From positions 88,758,501 to 88,822,500 of the forward strand of contig CM074858.1 in the NCBI GenBank assembly GCA_037501455.1: 64,000 nt of DNA, in the 5' to 3' direction. A model generated the notes under the pieces. It searched no databases, had not been told where the DNA came from, and was given only the letters and a program-made list of their open reading frames with translations. A program made the position numbers and the translations under genes. The stretch is from Lantana camara (taxonomy: Eukaryota > Streptophyta > Magnoliopsida > Lamiales > Verbenaceae). The first letter of the stretch is position 1; each line of letters starts with the position of its first letter. Below, piece after piece: positions 55,810 to 64,000 of the stretch.

Positions 55810-55831
55810 GCTCTTTTTTTTTTTTAGAATG
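55810..55831 (-). repeat. CACTA right terminal inverted repeat, degenerate
   Basis: CTCTTTTTTTTTTTAGAATG pairs with the left terminus except for about three changes in the last six bases. Loss of the exact CACTA end would impair mobilisation. Confidence 0.75.
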
Positions 55832-55975
55832 CATCCATGAGAATAAACATTGTTCATACACAAAAGCAACCATCTATCCTACTATAACCATTGTTCATAA
55901 ATAACAGAACCATTTATCCTACCAAAAAACATTGTTCATTTACAAAAGCAACCATCTGTTCTATAGCCCAAAACA
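55832..55975. repeat. Minisatellite, right portion
   Basis: Three or four imperfect units of ACATTGTTCATACACAAAAG followed by CAACCATCTATCCTAC continue the array at 21771-21846. It probably lies in the 3' untranslated region of the minus-strand gene to the right. Confidence 0.85.
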
Positions 55976-56164
55976 TAGTGAAACATGTTCCTTCCCTAGC
56001 TAATTGTTCCATCTTCTGTTAGATGATCAAACACCGACTTCTTGTAGGGTGTCTTAGAGGCCCTTTTCCTTGCCTGCAAGAACACATTGTAATGTTACAA
56101 ATACATGAAGACATGAAAGTACAGTTTACTCCTGCAATTTGAATATAATGGACCAAACTTTTAC

Positions 56165-56340
56165 TACTGAGAATGACCAACCTGCACCTTCACAACATAG
56201 ATATCGTGAGCAAAATTAAAAGTTTAAATATTTTAAAAGGAATAGCTACGCGAAATCTAAGAATGACTAACATGCACCTAGATATGTAAGCAAAATTAAA
56301 AGTTTAAATGTTTTAAAAGGAAAAGCTTAGTGAAATCAAA
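56165..56340. repeat. ~90-bp tandem duplication in the host gene remnant
   Basis: Two units, each with GAATGACxAACxTGCACCT, GCAAAATTAAAAGTTTAAAT and TTTTAAAAGGAA, start at about 56172 and 56261. Each carries an acceptor/donor-like CAGGTTGGTCATTC on the minus strand, so a small exon may have been duplicated. Confidence 0.7.
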
Positions 56341-56669
56341 TAAGAACGACGAAGGCAACCGACCTGATTGAAGCTAGAAACATTGTTTAAAAATACGAAG
56401 AAAAAAGAATAACAAAAATAATGAATCCCATTTCTTTGTTCCATCACTTAAGTCAAGATTCAAGAAACCGAACTCCATAGCTAACTAGCCTAACTTGTAG
56501 AAAGTTATCACTAAAGGCACCACAATTTCTTTAACTTATGCCAACAAACTTCACCATCACATAACTCATGATTTACCACAAAAATAATGAATTGCAAATA
56601 TGGGATCTGACAAACAGTGCAACAAGGCATGGACTTCAAGTTCGAGAATCAATTAATTGACCCTTTGCC

Positions 56670-56700
<31 letters not shown>
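56341..56700. other. Intron-like DNA of the host gene remnant
   Basis: AT-rich with an A-tract at 56668-56700. No exon is recognised. Confidence 0.35.
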
Positions 56701-57000
56701 CCAACCTGATCTTCACTCCTGTGAAAGCCCACCCGAGAAACGCATGAACGGAACTGGACAATAACTAGGCGGAAACAAGTACGTATCCTTAAACTCCTCG
56801 ATAGTTAGATCACAAAATTGATTGAGTGTTATAGACCAAACAGGAGAGCCCATCCCAAAAGACTAGTCTGAAGGGAGAGAGAGCCCATTTGGCTTATAAA
56901 CCCCACATCAATTGCCCATACAACCGATGTGGGACAAGTCCCATACCTTGCAATTGGTCCAGGGTCATGACAATCGACCCCCCTTAAGGGCCAACGTCCT

Positions 57001-57099
57001 CGTTGGTCACGGCTACGTTGGTCACGGCCACGTTGGTCACGGCTAGCTCCTCTAGGCCACCACTCCGTGGGCCACCACTCCGTAGGCCACCACTCCGAG
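57001..57099. repeat. Two 15-bp minisatellites inside the TRIM
   Basis: CGTTGGTCACGGCTA repeats three times from 57001 and GGCCACCACTCCGTG repeats three times from about 57055. They fill most of the internal domain between the LTRs. Confidence 0.92.
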
Positions 57100-57102
57100 C
57101 CG

Positions 57103-57114
57103 GCTCTGATACCA
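57103..57114 (-). other. TRIM primer binding site
   Basis: The minus strand reads TGGTATCAGAGC, 2 bp from the LTR, complementary to initiator methionine tRNA. Confidence 0.92.
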
Positions 57115-57584
57115 ATTGTTATAGACCAAACAGGAGAGTCCATCCCAAAAGACTAGTCTGAAGGGAGAGAGAGCCCATTTGGCCTATAAACCCCACATCA
57201 ATTGCCCATACAACCGATGTGGGACAAGTCCCATACCTTGCAATTGGTCCAGGGTCATGACATTGAGCCCCACCCCGTATGAATACTTTCCTTGTGCATT
57301 ATGTTGATTGACGAATTCATACCACTTTTTAAAAACTTCAAATCTATGCTCTCTTTCCTCTGCCGAAGGATAAGTTCGGCCATATTCTTTGCACCAACTA
57401 TCAGAAAGAGCAAAAATTGATGAAGATTTGCTTATCAGCTTATGGACAGCAGAATAAGATGTGGGAGTACTGCTGGTGCGGGTCAATTTGGGGATTTCAT
57501 TAGTTAAAGATAAAAAATTTGGGGATTTAACTAGTTAAAGATAAAAATGTTAGGATTTTTCTAGTTGGTAGAATATGTTGCATT

Positions 57585-57960
57585 ATCAAATGTCAATATT
57601 ATCGTTCATTTTTGTGAAAATATTAGGCCGGAGGCGAAGCTATCATGTCCCCAAATGCACAAAGAATCACACAATATACCACAAAACCACAAATTCAAAC
57701 AGAAATGTGATTTCAATTATTGTTCATTTTTGTGAAACTACTAGGCCGAGGCGAGGAGAAGCGAAGCTATCATGTCTTATCCCCAAATGCACAAAGAATC
57801 ACACAGTATAATACAAAACCAAGCTATCATGTCCCAAAAGCACAAAGAATCACACAGTAAAACACAAAGCCAGAAAAATGTCATTATAGCTAAGATTGGT
57901 ATAATACTCTTCAAAGACGTGGCGGATCTCGTCGGCTTGCTCTTCAGGGGCATTATAGCT
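57585..57960. repeat. Degenerate tandem repeats in host gene remnant
   Basis: Units with TTCATTTTTGTGAAA, AGGCCG, GCGAAGCTATCATGTC and GCACAAAGAATCACACA recur about every 125-140 bp with a shorter third copy (57585, 57710, 57825). A separate ~75-bp repeat begins CATTATAGCTAAG at 57882 and 57951. Confidence 0.75.
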
Positions 57961-58271
57961 AAGCTTGCTACAATTCATCGTATGTGAAAGAGTTCTCGGC
58001 GACAACCCCGGGTGGTGCCTCAGCAGCGGCAACGCTGTCAGCGGCGACGCCCCGTGGTGCCTCAGCGGCGGCAACGTGTGGTGCCTCGGCTGTGCATTCT
58101 TTTGGAGAGCTATAGTGAAAGTCACCGGTCCCTGTAAAAGCGCCAGCCCCATGTGATTCCTTATAAGGTTCCTTCTCGAAATTTTAGGTTTGCAGGTTTC
58201 TTAAACAGAAGATTAGGGTTACAACAAGTTCTATTCGGATTCGATAAAACACTATGAATGGAGGAGAGAAT

Positions 58272-60554
58272 TGTTAGGAATAGTGCCCTAGAAAGCCGAT
58301 TAGTCATAATCCGTTTTGGGACTTTCCTAGTATCACAGACAATCTTTGAATAATATACGATTGATTAATATCATAGGCAAACACTTCTTTATATGCTCTT
58401 GTTTGGTATGCGTTTACTTTAGCTGTGCATGTATGAGAACTCCCCTAATCCTGATGACTTTAGGACTCTACCATTTAGGTGAAATGGTTCATGAAATGAG
58501 CCCTATATCACATAAGCCATGATTAGTAAAATACTCCAAGCCGATGAGTCCTACAGACAGTGGGAGTGTCAACCTGACTCCTCTAAGGCTTGCTTGTGGG
58601 AGCACGCCCTTAAGAAGGACCACCTTGTTTCATGTAGGTGCAAAGTGTATAGATGATACGTGCGTGATACATGAGGGTGCTTACTTCAATAAGTAAGTTC
58701 ACTGAGGTACCCCGTGTGAGAAGATTCCTAAATGGGAAAGGAAGTTTCTATTTCAGGAAATGGAAACTTCCAGATTAGGAAATATCTCACGAGTCATTGA
58801 TGTGATTAATTGATCCTTAGACTTGAGGTTCCTTATCACTTTATGAGTTAACTCTGTAGTCTTAGGTATAAGCTTTAAAGGGTGTCGCCTTAGACAACTG
58901 ATTCAAGGCTTATGCTGGGGCTGCACAAGTGATTCATGAAAGTGAATGAGAATCAAGAAAGGACCTACACTTGCATTTGCAAGGTGATCTCTTATTGTGT
59001 AAGTCATTCATATGCCATATGGAGTCCTTGGCCAAGACAGTAGATCAAGACATCAAGAAAAGAGTTTCTTGGATTGAGATCAAATGGATATGAAATGCAC
59101 TTAGCTTTAAGACCAGATTATTAGGGTTCTAATTATTTCCTTACCCTAGATCTTGGTTGAGAGATAGTAAGTAGGAGGATTGTATCTCACATGAATCAAT
59201 GACTTAAAGGTTCTGTCGAATCCGAACATTCCAATTCAGCTAGGGGTTAAACACCTGTTGCTAGACTATGGTCGTTTAATCTGTGGACTGATTAATTAAT
59301 TAGTGAATTAATTAATTGGGGTCACTGCTAATTGAATTGAGAACCTAGAGGGTCACACACAACAACTTGGTTACATGAGTTGAGGCTTTAAAATGATTAA
59401 ACGAGTTAATCGGGCCAAAGGGGTTCCACACGTGTGAAACCACACGTGTGGGTCACGTGAGGAGCACGTGTCCTTGGGACACGTGCCTCACACGTGTATA
59501 TGTATATATGATATATATATATTAAATAATTAAATGTGTTAATTATTTAATAGACTTTGGTTTAATTTTTGAATTAAAAAGAAAGTCTTATTTTGGAGAA
59601 AAATAATCTAGTTAATTAATTATGAATTAATTAATTAGATAAAATAAGTTATTTATTTTAAATAAATAAAGTATAAAATTATCCAAAAATAGTTTGGATA
59701 TTTTAGCTCTCTTGAAAGTTGATTTGAATTTGAATTCAAAGTCAAAGTCAAAATTACTTGATGATCAAGTAATAGGAGAGAGGGACCAAATCCTTGGTCC
59801 ATAAGGACTAGGATTTTCGGTCCTCCCTTCCTATATATAGGGGAGCTCAAGCTCCCCTTAGAGCTAATCGAGAATTCTTTTGGTTAATGTGTTGAACACC
59901 ATCCTTTCTCCAAGATAAACGAAACCCTAGGTTAAGCCTAAACACTAACTAGAGAACTAGCATCCTTACTAGTTAGATTGTAGCCAAGTTGGTGGACTAT
60001 CTCTAGAGAGCTTCAAGTTAGAAGTTTTGAAGATTCGAGCTTTACCAAAAAGTGGGGATCAAGCAAAACGATCAGAAGGGATGATGAAACGATTCTGAAC
60101 CCGACATGAAACGAGTGAAAAAATCGAACCAAAGAAGATGGCGAAAACCGTTCGTCCATATCCTGAAGGATGAATTTTTTCACGAGGGTTTTGTGACTGG
60201 CAGTTTTCTACTTTCGCAAAACTGGTTTTCGAAGGGAGTTTCAATCATGCTTTTCTCGTTTCATGTTTCTTTCTTTATGTTATATTGTTAAGAACTTCCC
60301 TAACATGATTTGAATCTAGGTTGGTGTGGATTGTTATCCCTACAATGGATTCTGAAGTAGAAAGAGACTTTCGAGGAACGGGTTGCCATTACCGCATGAA
60401 GCGCGTTTGAGGGCGGCTCAAAACGTGTCAAGAAAGCTACTATCCAAGTGAGTTTCTTGATCTCTACGAATTTGGATACACGATTGCGAGTCCAAGATCC
60501 TTTTGTTGAAAAAATTTTAAAATTCCGCTGCTTTCTGATTCCTGTTTTCCAACA
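58272..60554 (+). mobile_element. Solo LTR, 2.28 kb
   Basis: It begins TGTTAGGAATAGTGCC and ends TTTTCCAACA, with AGAAT on both sides (58267-58271 and 60555-60559), the signature of a solo LTR left by LTR-LTR recombination. A TATA box with a following GC-rich repeat (GGGGAGCTCAAGCTCCCC) lies near the middle-right. There is no coding region. The orientation is taken from the TATA box. I suspect a copia-type origin from the TGTTAGGAATAGTG start, but cannot prove it. Confidence 0.88.
59832..59839 (+). promoter_or_regulatory. LTR promoter TATA box with adjacent palindrome
   Basis: TATATATA is followed immediately by GGGGAGCTCAAGCTCCCC, an inverted repeat with 8-bp arms GGGGAGCT/AGCTCCCC, at the expected transcription start. 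The transcript would begin with a stem-loop. Confidence 0.7.
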
Positions 60555-60583
60555 AGAATTAGGCTCCAAGGGACGCCCAAGTC

Positions 60584-61614
60584 TTTTTTTAGGGATATAA
60601 CCCTCAATTTCTTTTCCTCTTTTCTTTCCCCCATATTATCTGACGTGGCAGTATTAACTCATAAGCTAAAGGTGTTTAGCTCGATTTGTAAAAGAAGAAA
60701 CCTTTAAGGCTATTTTGCAAAATATAATAAATGTATTAGTGGTACACAAATGCCCTCAAAACCCTAATTCTCTTCATTTTCCTCTCTTCTCTCCTCCTTC
60801 TTCGTCACCGCCGCTGCAGAATTTGATGAGTTCCATTCACTTTATTTATAACTCCATAGCCATGATCCAATAACAAACGAAACCCTAATCTCTCTTTCTT
60901 CTTCATACTTCTCGCCGCCGCCCTCAAACTTATTCCACCAGATCTCCTCTCCGGCTGCCAGTGTGTCTTATCTCTAGATAGTAGCATGCTGTTTCGTAAT
61001 TTTTGCACACAATTCCACATAAATTTTGATCAAAAATCACGAAGCGCATGTTACTTTCTAGAGCAATGACAAAATTCTGGTCACTTCTTTCCTCTGCTGC
61101 TTTGAAAAGCGTATGGAATAATCTGCCAAACTTTAAATAATAATGCTGGTATTGATGATTCGGTGTTTGTACTATAACACAGAGTCATCAATATCAACTG
61201 TATTATTTAACCGAGTTTGAAAAGATCTGCAATTGACTCCCCTGTATCCATTCTGAAAACGTATTGCCTCGCCTGTGGCCATTCTGCAAACATTTTGGAA
61301 CATGGTGTTGGCAAAAAATCCCAACCAAATGGAGAATTCGAAATCCTGGTCCAATATCGAGAAATCGAAATCCAGCTAGAATCGAGTACTAGATTTCTTG
61401 TAATCTAGTACTAGATCAATCACTTGAAACGAATTTCACTTATTTTTTTCAACCCATTATTTGTTGGGGTACGTAATATGTGTAATGTAGCAATAATATT
61501 TCTTGTTTACCTTTTAAAATCCCTATTCCATCCCAGTAATGAATAATATAGTACTGGATCAGTTGGTGTAAGAAATAATCTAGTACTAGATTAATCTTTT
61601 GAAATGAATTTTGC
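60584..61614. other. Non-coding region downstream of the MULE-like gene
   Basis: A CT-rich leader-like stretch (60760-60815, CTCTTCTCTCCTCCTTCTTC) suggests a promoter or captured sequence. Two diverged copies of AATCTAGTACTAGAT followed by GAATTT..CTTAT (about 61400 and 61578) link it to the intron minisatellite. No convincing gene. Confidence 0.4.
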
Positions 61615-63154
61615 TTATATTTTGACCTCATTATCACCAAGAGTCCAGTCGTCCTCGTTGTTATCAGGAAGGGTGAAATCCTCATAATTATGTTCGTATT
61701 GATCATTATCATCCTCAGATGTAGTGAACACTATTGTCCCAACCCGTACGGATTCTGTTTCACTCTCCCTCCTATCAAAAGAAACATTCAAGATCGGCCT
61801 CCAGCCCTGAGGATGGATATCTGCGAAGTAAACTTGAAGGTCACGACCAAACTTTATTTCAGTTGGATGACTGGTTGGAGGTGCACTTGAAAGAAAATAT
61901 TTCACATGTACGTCATCATGGGAGCAAGCAAGTCCTGATTGTTCAAGAACATCACTTATCAACATTCGAAGTGTAGTCTGATTGGTGACAACAAGAGCAG
62001 TTGTTTGCTTTTTGTCCGCAACCCAGTTCCAACGAGTGGATTCTTCTTGCCACACTCCAAATTCAACTCCAACAACAAACGTCCTGTACACATTAGGAAA
62101 GAATATTTAATTATCCATACATGCATAAGAATCATCTAGCATGCGATCAAATGAATCATGGGCTATTGAATAAAGAAAACCCTATACAAACACGTTGCAT
62201 GGAAAAAATAAACCATGCATGCAGTAAAAAAAAAAAAAAAGAACAAAAAGGGATCGAATGCTAGATATATGTATTCCAGTGCGCGATACGTGATCTATCA
62301 CTAGAATATCATGATCTAGCACTAGATATATATCAATCAAGCACGCGATCAAATGAATCATGGGCTATTGAATTAAGAAAACCCTATAGAAACATGTTGC
62401 ATGGAAAAAATAAAAAAAAAGTAGAAAAAAAGGATCGAATGCTAGATATATGTACTCCAGTGTGCCATACGTGATCTATCACTAGAATATCATGATCTAG
62501 CACCAGATATATATCAATCAAGCACGCGATCAAATGAATCATGGACTATTGAATTAAGAAAACCCTATAGAAACATGTTGCATGGAAAAAATAAAAAAAA
62601 AGTAGAAAAAAAGGATCGAATGCTAGATATATGTATTCCAGTGCGCCATACATGATCTAGCACTAGAATATCATGGTCGATCACTAGATATATATCAATC
62701 CAGCAAGCGATCAAATGAATCATGTGCTATTGAATTAAGAAAACCCTATAGAAACACGTTGCATGGAAAAAATAAACCATGCATGCAGTAAAAAAGAAAA
62801 AAAGAAAAAAAGGATCCATCACTCGACATGGTATGATCTATCAGTAGATATATGATCTATCAATAGATACTTTTAATCTAGTAATCGACCACTGTTAAGA
62901 GAATGAAGAAAGCCCACGATCATGTTTTTACGTCGAATCAATCAAGGATGAGTTGAAATACCATATGGACATGTTGTATTGGCGTCCAAAACAGGTTAGA
63001 AGTTGTTCTGTATTAAACCCAGAAAGATAGCAAAGCCGAACCCAGGTGGGTAAAGAGTGATTCTTGATTTCTCAGTGAAAACGTAGAATAGGGTTCCGAA
63101 AACACTTCGTATGAACCGAAATCTATCTTACCTTTGATTGTCGTCGTTTGCCAT
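61615..63154 (-). CDS. Two-exon gene, product resembling the N-terminal region of plant MULE-encoded proteins
   Basis: Exon 1 is 63154-63132 (MANDDNQ plus two bases); the intron has GTAAG at 63131 and TGTACAG ending at 62084; exon 2 is 62083-61615. Joined, they encode about 163 residues starting MANDDNQRTFVVGVEFGVWQ, then RWNWVADKKQTTALVVTNQT and PPTSHPTEIKFGRDLQVYFA and an acidic tail (TTSEDDNDQYEHNYEDFTLP). It has the layout of the N-terminal extension of some plant Mutator transposases (ligand-like alpha/beta start, then acidic linker), but no zinc-finger or DDE domain follows. The frame is uninterrupted, unlike most of the window. It may be a truncated transposase or an adopted accessory protein. 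The assignment is from motif style. Confidence 0.6.
62100..62830. repeat. ~181-bp minisatellite in the intron of the MULE-like gene
   Basis: GCGATCAAATGAATCATG marks units at 62143, 62345, 62526 and 62707 (spacing 202, 181, 181). Each unit has TGCATGGAAAAAATAAA, an A-rich tract, GGATCGAATGCTAGATATATG and two or three ACTAG/CTAG-rich near-palindromes such as GATCTATCACTAGA and GATCTAGCACTAGA. Confidence 0.92.
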
Positions 63155-63497
63155 TGTCCGTGTAATCAGATAGATTTGTTGATACTTTAGGGGTCTTCGA
63201 ATAATCAAACGAACAACACAGATCGGAGAAGAAATTATAGAAAAATTGGGGTTTGAGTTCTTCGTCGCAGAGCCAGGAGAGGAGAGGAATTAGGTTGAAT
63301 GTGCTTTTGGGTCAGATTCTAATTTTCTGTAAATACTGGGGTCAAAAAGAAGCTCCAAAAAAATGACGTGGCAATGATTTGATTAGGCTGAGTAATTAAC
63401 TAAGCCCTAATTACACCTTAATGAAGCGGAGGGTCATATACCTAATTCTTTAGAAACTATGGGTTACATAACGAAAAAAAGACTTGTGGGGGTTATT

Positions 63498-64000
63498 TAA
63501 TGAACTCCCCCATGAATGGAGGGGGACGGGGGAGACGAGACTATCTAGTTGGAAAAGATGGAAAAAGTAATGGAGATAGAACTTTGTTGGGAAAGTTCAA
63601 TTTTTCTTTTAATTAGTGTTGTACACTACCTTCTATTTTAATTTTATTATATATAATATAATATAAATTATTATTAAAAATACTTACTTGTATAAAAAAT
63701 CCTAGATTTAAGTTGGATAATCTACGCGTTGAAGTTTTAATTTTAATTTTTTTTACTAATATAAAAAATAATTAATTTAATATATATTATATAAATGGGA
63801 TTCAGATTTATTTTTAACCGATCCAATTGTTTAATTTCATATTTGCATCATTTATTATAATCGGATATGATCTATCAAACTTTTTTATCAATAGAATCTA
63901 TCAAATTTCGGATCCGATTCGAACCGGATTCGGATTAAAATCCGACCCGTTGACAGCCCTTGGCCTCATCTATATTTATACTCTTTTATTAACCCTAAAT
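63498..64000. other. AT-rich right flank with possible MITE end
   Basis: No gene. Near the end the minus strand reads GGGCTGTCAACGGGTCGGAT and CCGAATCCGGTTCGAATCGG, resembling a terminus of plant hAT-type MITEs. The partner end is outside the window or lost. Confidence 0.35.

Larger units (their letters stand above)
21847..55831 (+). mobile_element. CACTA (En/Spm) DNA transposon, ~34 kb with nested insertions
   Basis: The left end reads CACTACAAAAAAAAAGAG. The right end CTCTTTTTTTTTTTAGAATG is a decayed inverted copy (expected ...GTAGTG). Three-base flanks are TAT and CAT, compatible with a diverged 3-bp target duplication. Motifs like GTGTAGTAAGA occur just inside both ends. It encodes a TNP2-type transposase gene (25213-28818) and a second Transposase_24-type gene whose exons are split across 28986-55126. 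Subtracting the gypsy and other insertions leaves very roughly 13 kb, normal for plant CACTA elements. It also carries fragments of two host genes. Confidence 0.85.
56827..57262 (-). mobile_element. TRIM (terminal-repeat retrotransposon in miniature), 436 bp
   Basis: Two 146-bp LTRs (56827-56972 and 57117-57262) differ at about two positions. On the minus strand they run TGTCATGACC...TATAACA. A primer binding site (57103-57114) adjoins the right LTR and a purine run (CCTTAAGGGGGG on the minus strand) adjoins the left one. TTGAG flanks both ends (56822-56826 and 57263-57267). It is too small to code for anything and must move in trans. It splits the I29 exon. Confidence 0.93.
55996..58152 (-). 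pseudogene. Host gene remnant with I29 cathepsin-propeptide exon (minus strand, TRIM-disrupted)
   Basis: On the minus strand an ATG at 58152 follows a leader-like sequence. An Ala/Pro-rich stretch (HVAAAEAPRGVAADSVAAAE) is open in one frame down to about 57960. The clear domain is at 57470-57263 and 56826-56713: WCKEYGRTYPSAEEREHRFE, VFKKWYEFVNQHN and YSYGVGLN, then, beyond the TRIM insertion, QFCDLTIEEFKDTYLFPP, an Inhibitor_I29 propeptide with the ERFNIN-type pattern that in papain-like proteases blocks the active site. No mature peptidase domain is found. A possible last exon at 56073-55996 reads ARKRASKTPYKKSVFDHLTE and ends in TAG. The exon linkage is inferred; the I29 call is firm. Confidence 0.6.
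60577..63497 (-). mobile_element. Candidate non-autonomous Mutator-like element
   Basis: The left end (CCCAAGTCTTTTTTTAGGGA, then TATAACCCTCAATTTC) and the reverse complement of the right end (CCCACAAGTCTTTTTTTCGT, then TATGTAACCCATAGTTTC) match over about 36 bp with a few differences. A TGACGTGG/CCACGTCA pair follows inside each arm (about 60641 and 63364). It encloses one minus-strand gene of MULE-like type. A 9-bp target duplication was not recognised, so the boundaries need testing. Confidence 0.5.

Noticed and set aside
57585..57960. CRISPR-like spaced repeats
   Set aside because: Units are degenerate plant minisatellites of varying length with no uniform short repeat or spacer structure; the DNA is nuclear eukaryotic.
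60300..60310. CCCTAACA at 60298-60305 as the right end of the solo LTR
   Set aside because: The flank TGATT does not match AGAAT, whereas ending at 60554 gives a perfect AGAAT duplication.
61449..61712. 87-codon minus-strand frame downstream of the MULE-like gene
   Set aside because: It overlaps the 3' end of the two-exon gene in another frame and is AT-rich without motifs.

Overview
This is nuclear DNA from a flowering plant, probably a eudicot. The coding remnants are plant-type (TOPLESS-related corepressor, papain-family I29 prodomain, nitrobindin-like protein, mitochondrial ribosomal protein bL27). The DNA is AT-rich with GT-AG introns and is packed with transposable elements. I cannot name the species. 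No host gene in the window looks intact with confidence, and most of the 64 kb is nested mobile DNA.

Layout, left to right. 1-4191: partial Ty1/copia element on the minus strand, ending in its 5' LTR. 4230-4978: TOPLESS-related pseudogene with introns, cut by a Helitron-like terminus and a 203-bp tandem repeat. 6890-9700: decayed L1-type LINE. 9846-10130: foldback MITE. 11251-16090: GC-rich block carrying a three-exon, frameshifted transposon-type gene and scattered GGGTCGA motifs. 16090-18911: solo LTR-like sequence, minus strand. 18912-20758: truncated Ty3/gypsy element (LTR end, primer binding site, gag). 20760-21846: locus flank ending in a minisatellite.

21847-55831 is best read as one CACTA (En/Spm) DNA transposon swollen by later insertions. 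It starts CACTACAAAAAA, ends in a decayed copy of the same terminus, has GTGTAGTAAGA-type subterminal repeats at both ends, and the same minisatellite flanks both sides. Inside are: a four-exon TNP2-type transposase gene with only two premature stops; a second Transposase_24-type gene split by two gypsy elements; a 10.6-kb chromovirus (29357-39991) with matching GTTTT target duplications; a second gypsy element (40881-48416) with 3.6-kb LTRs; rearranged LTR pieces (48417-51197); a MITE; several small Helitrons; and fragments of two host genes (nitrobindin-like, mitochondrial bL27) with introns, apparently captured by the CACTA element.

55832-58260 holds a degenerate minus-strand host gene with an I29 cathepsin-propeptide exon, split by a 436-bp TRIM retrotransposon (TTGAG duplication). 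58272-60554 is a solo LTR (AGAAT duplication). 60577-63497 is a candidate Mutator-like element carrying a two-exon gene whose product resembles the N-terminus of plant MULE-encoded proteins, with a 181-bp minisatellite in its intron. The last 500 bp is AT-rich.

The deduced insertion order is host locus, then CACTA, then gypsy-1 and gypsy-2 inside the CACTA second gene, then LTR fragments inside gypsy-2. The most unusual points are the host-gene capture inside the CACTA element and a cluster of four near-perfect DNA palindromes at the same relative place in the LTRs of two gypsy families that otherwise look unrelated.
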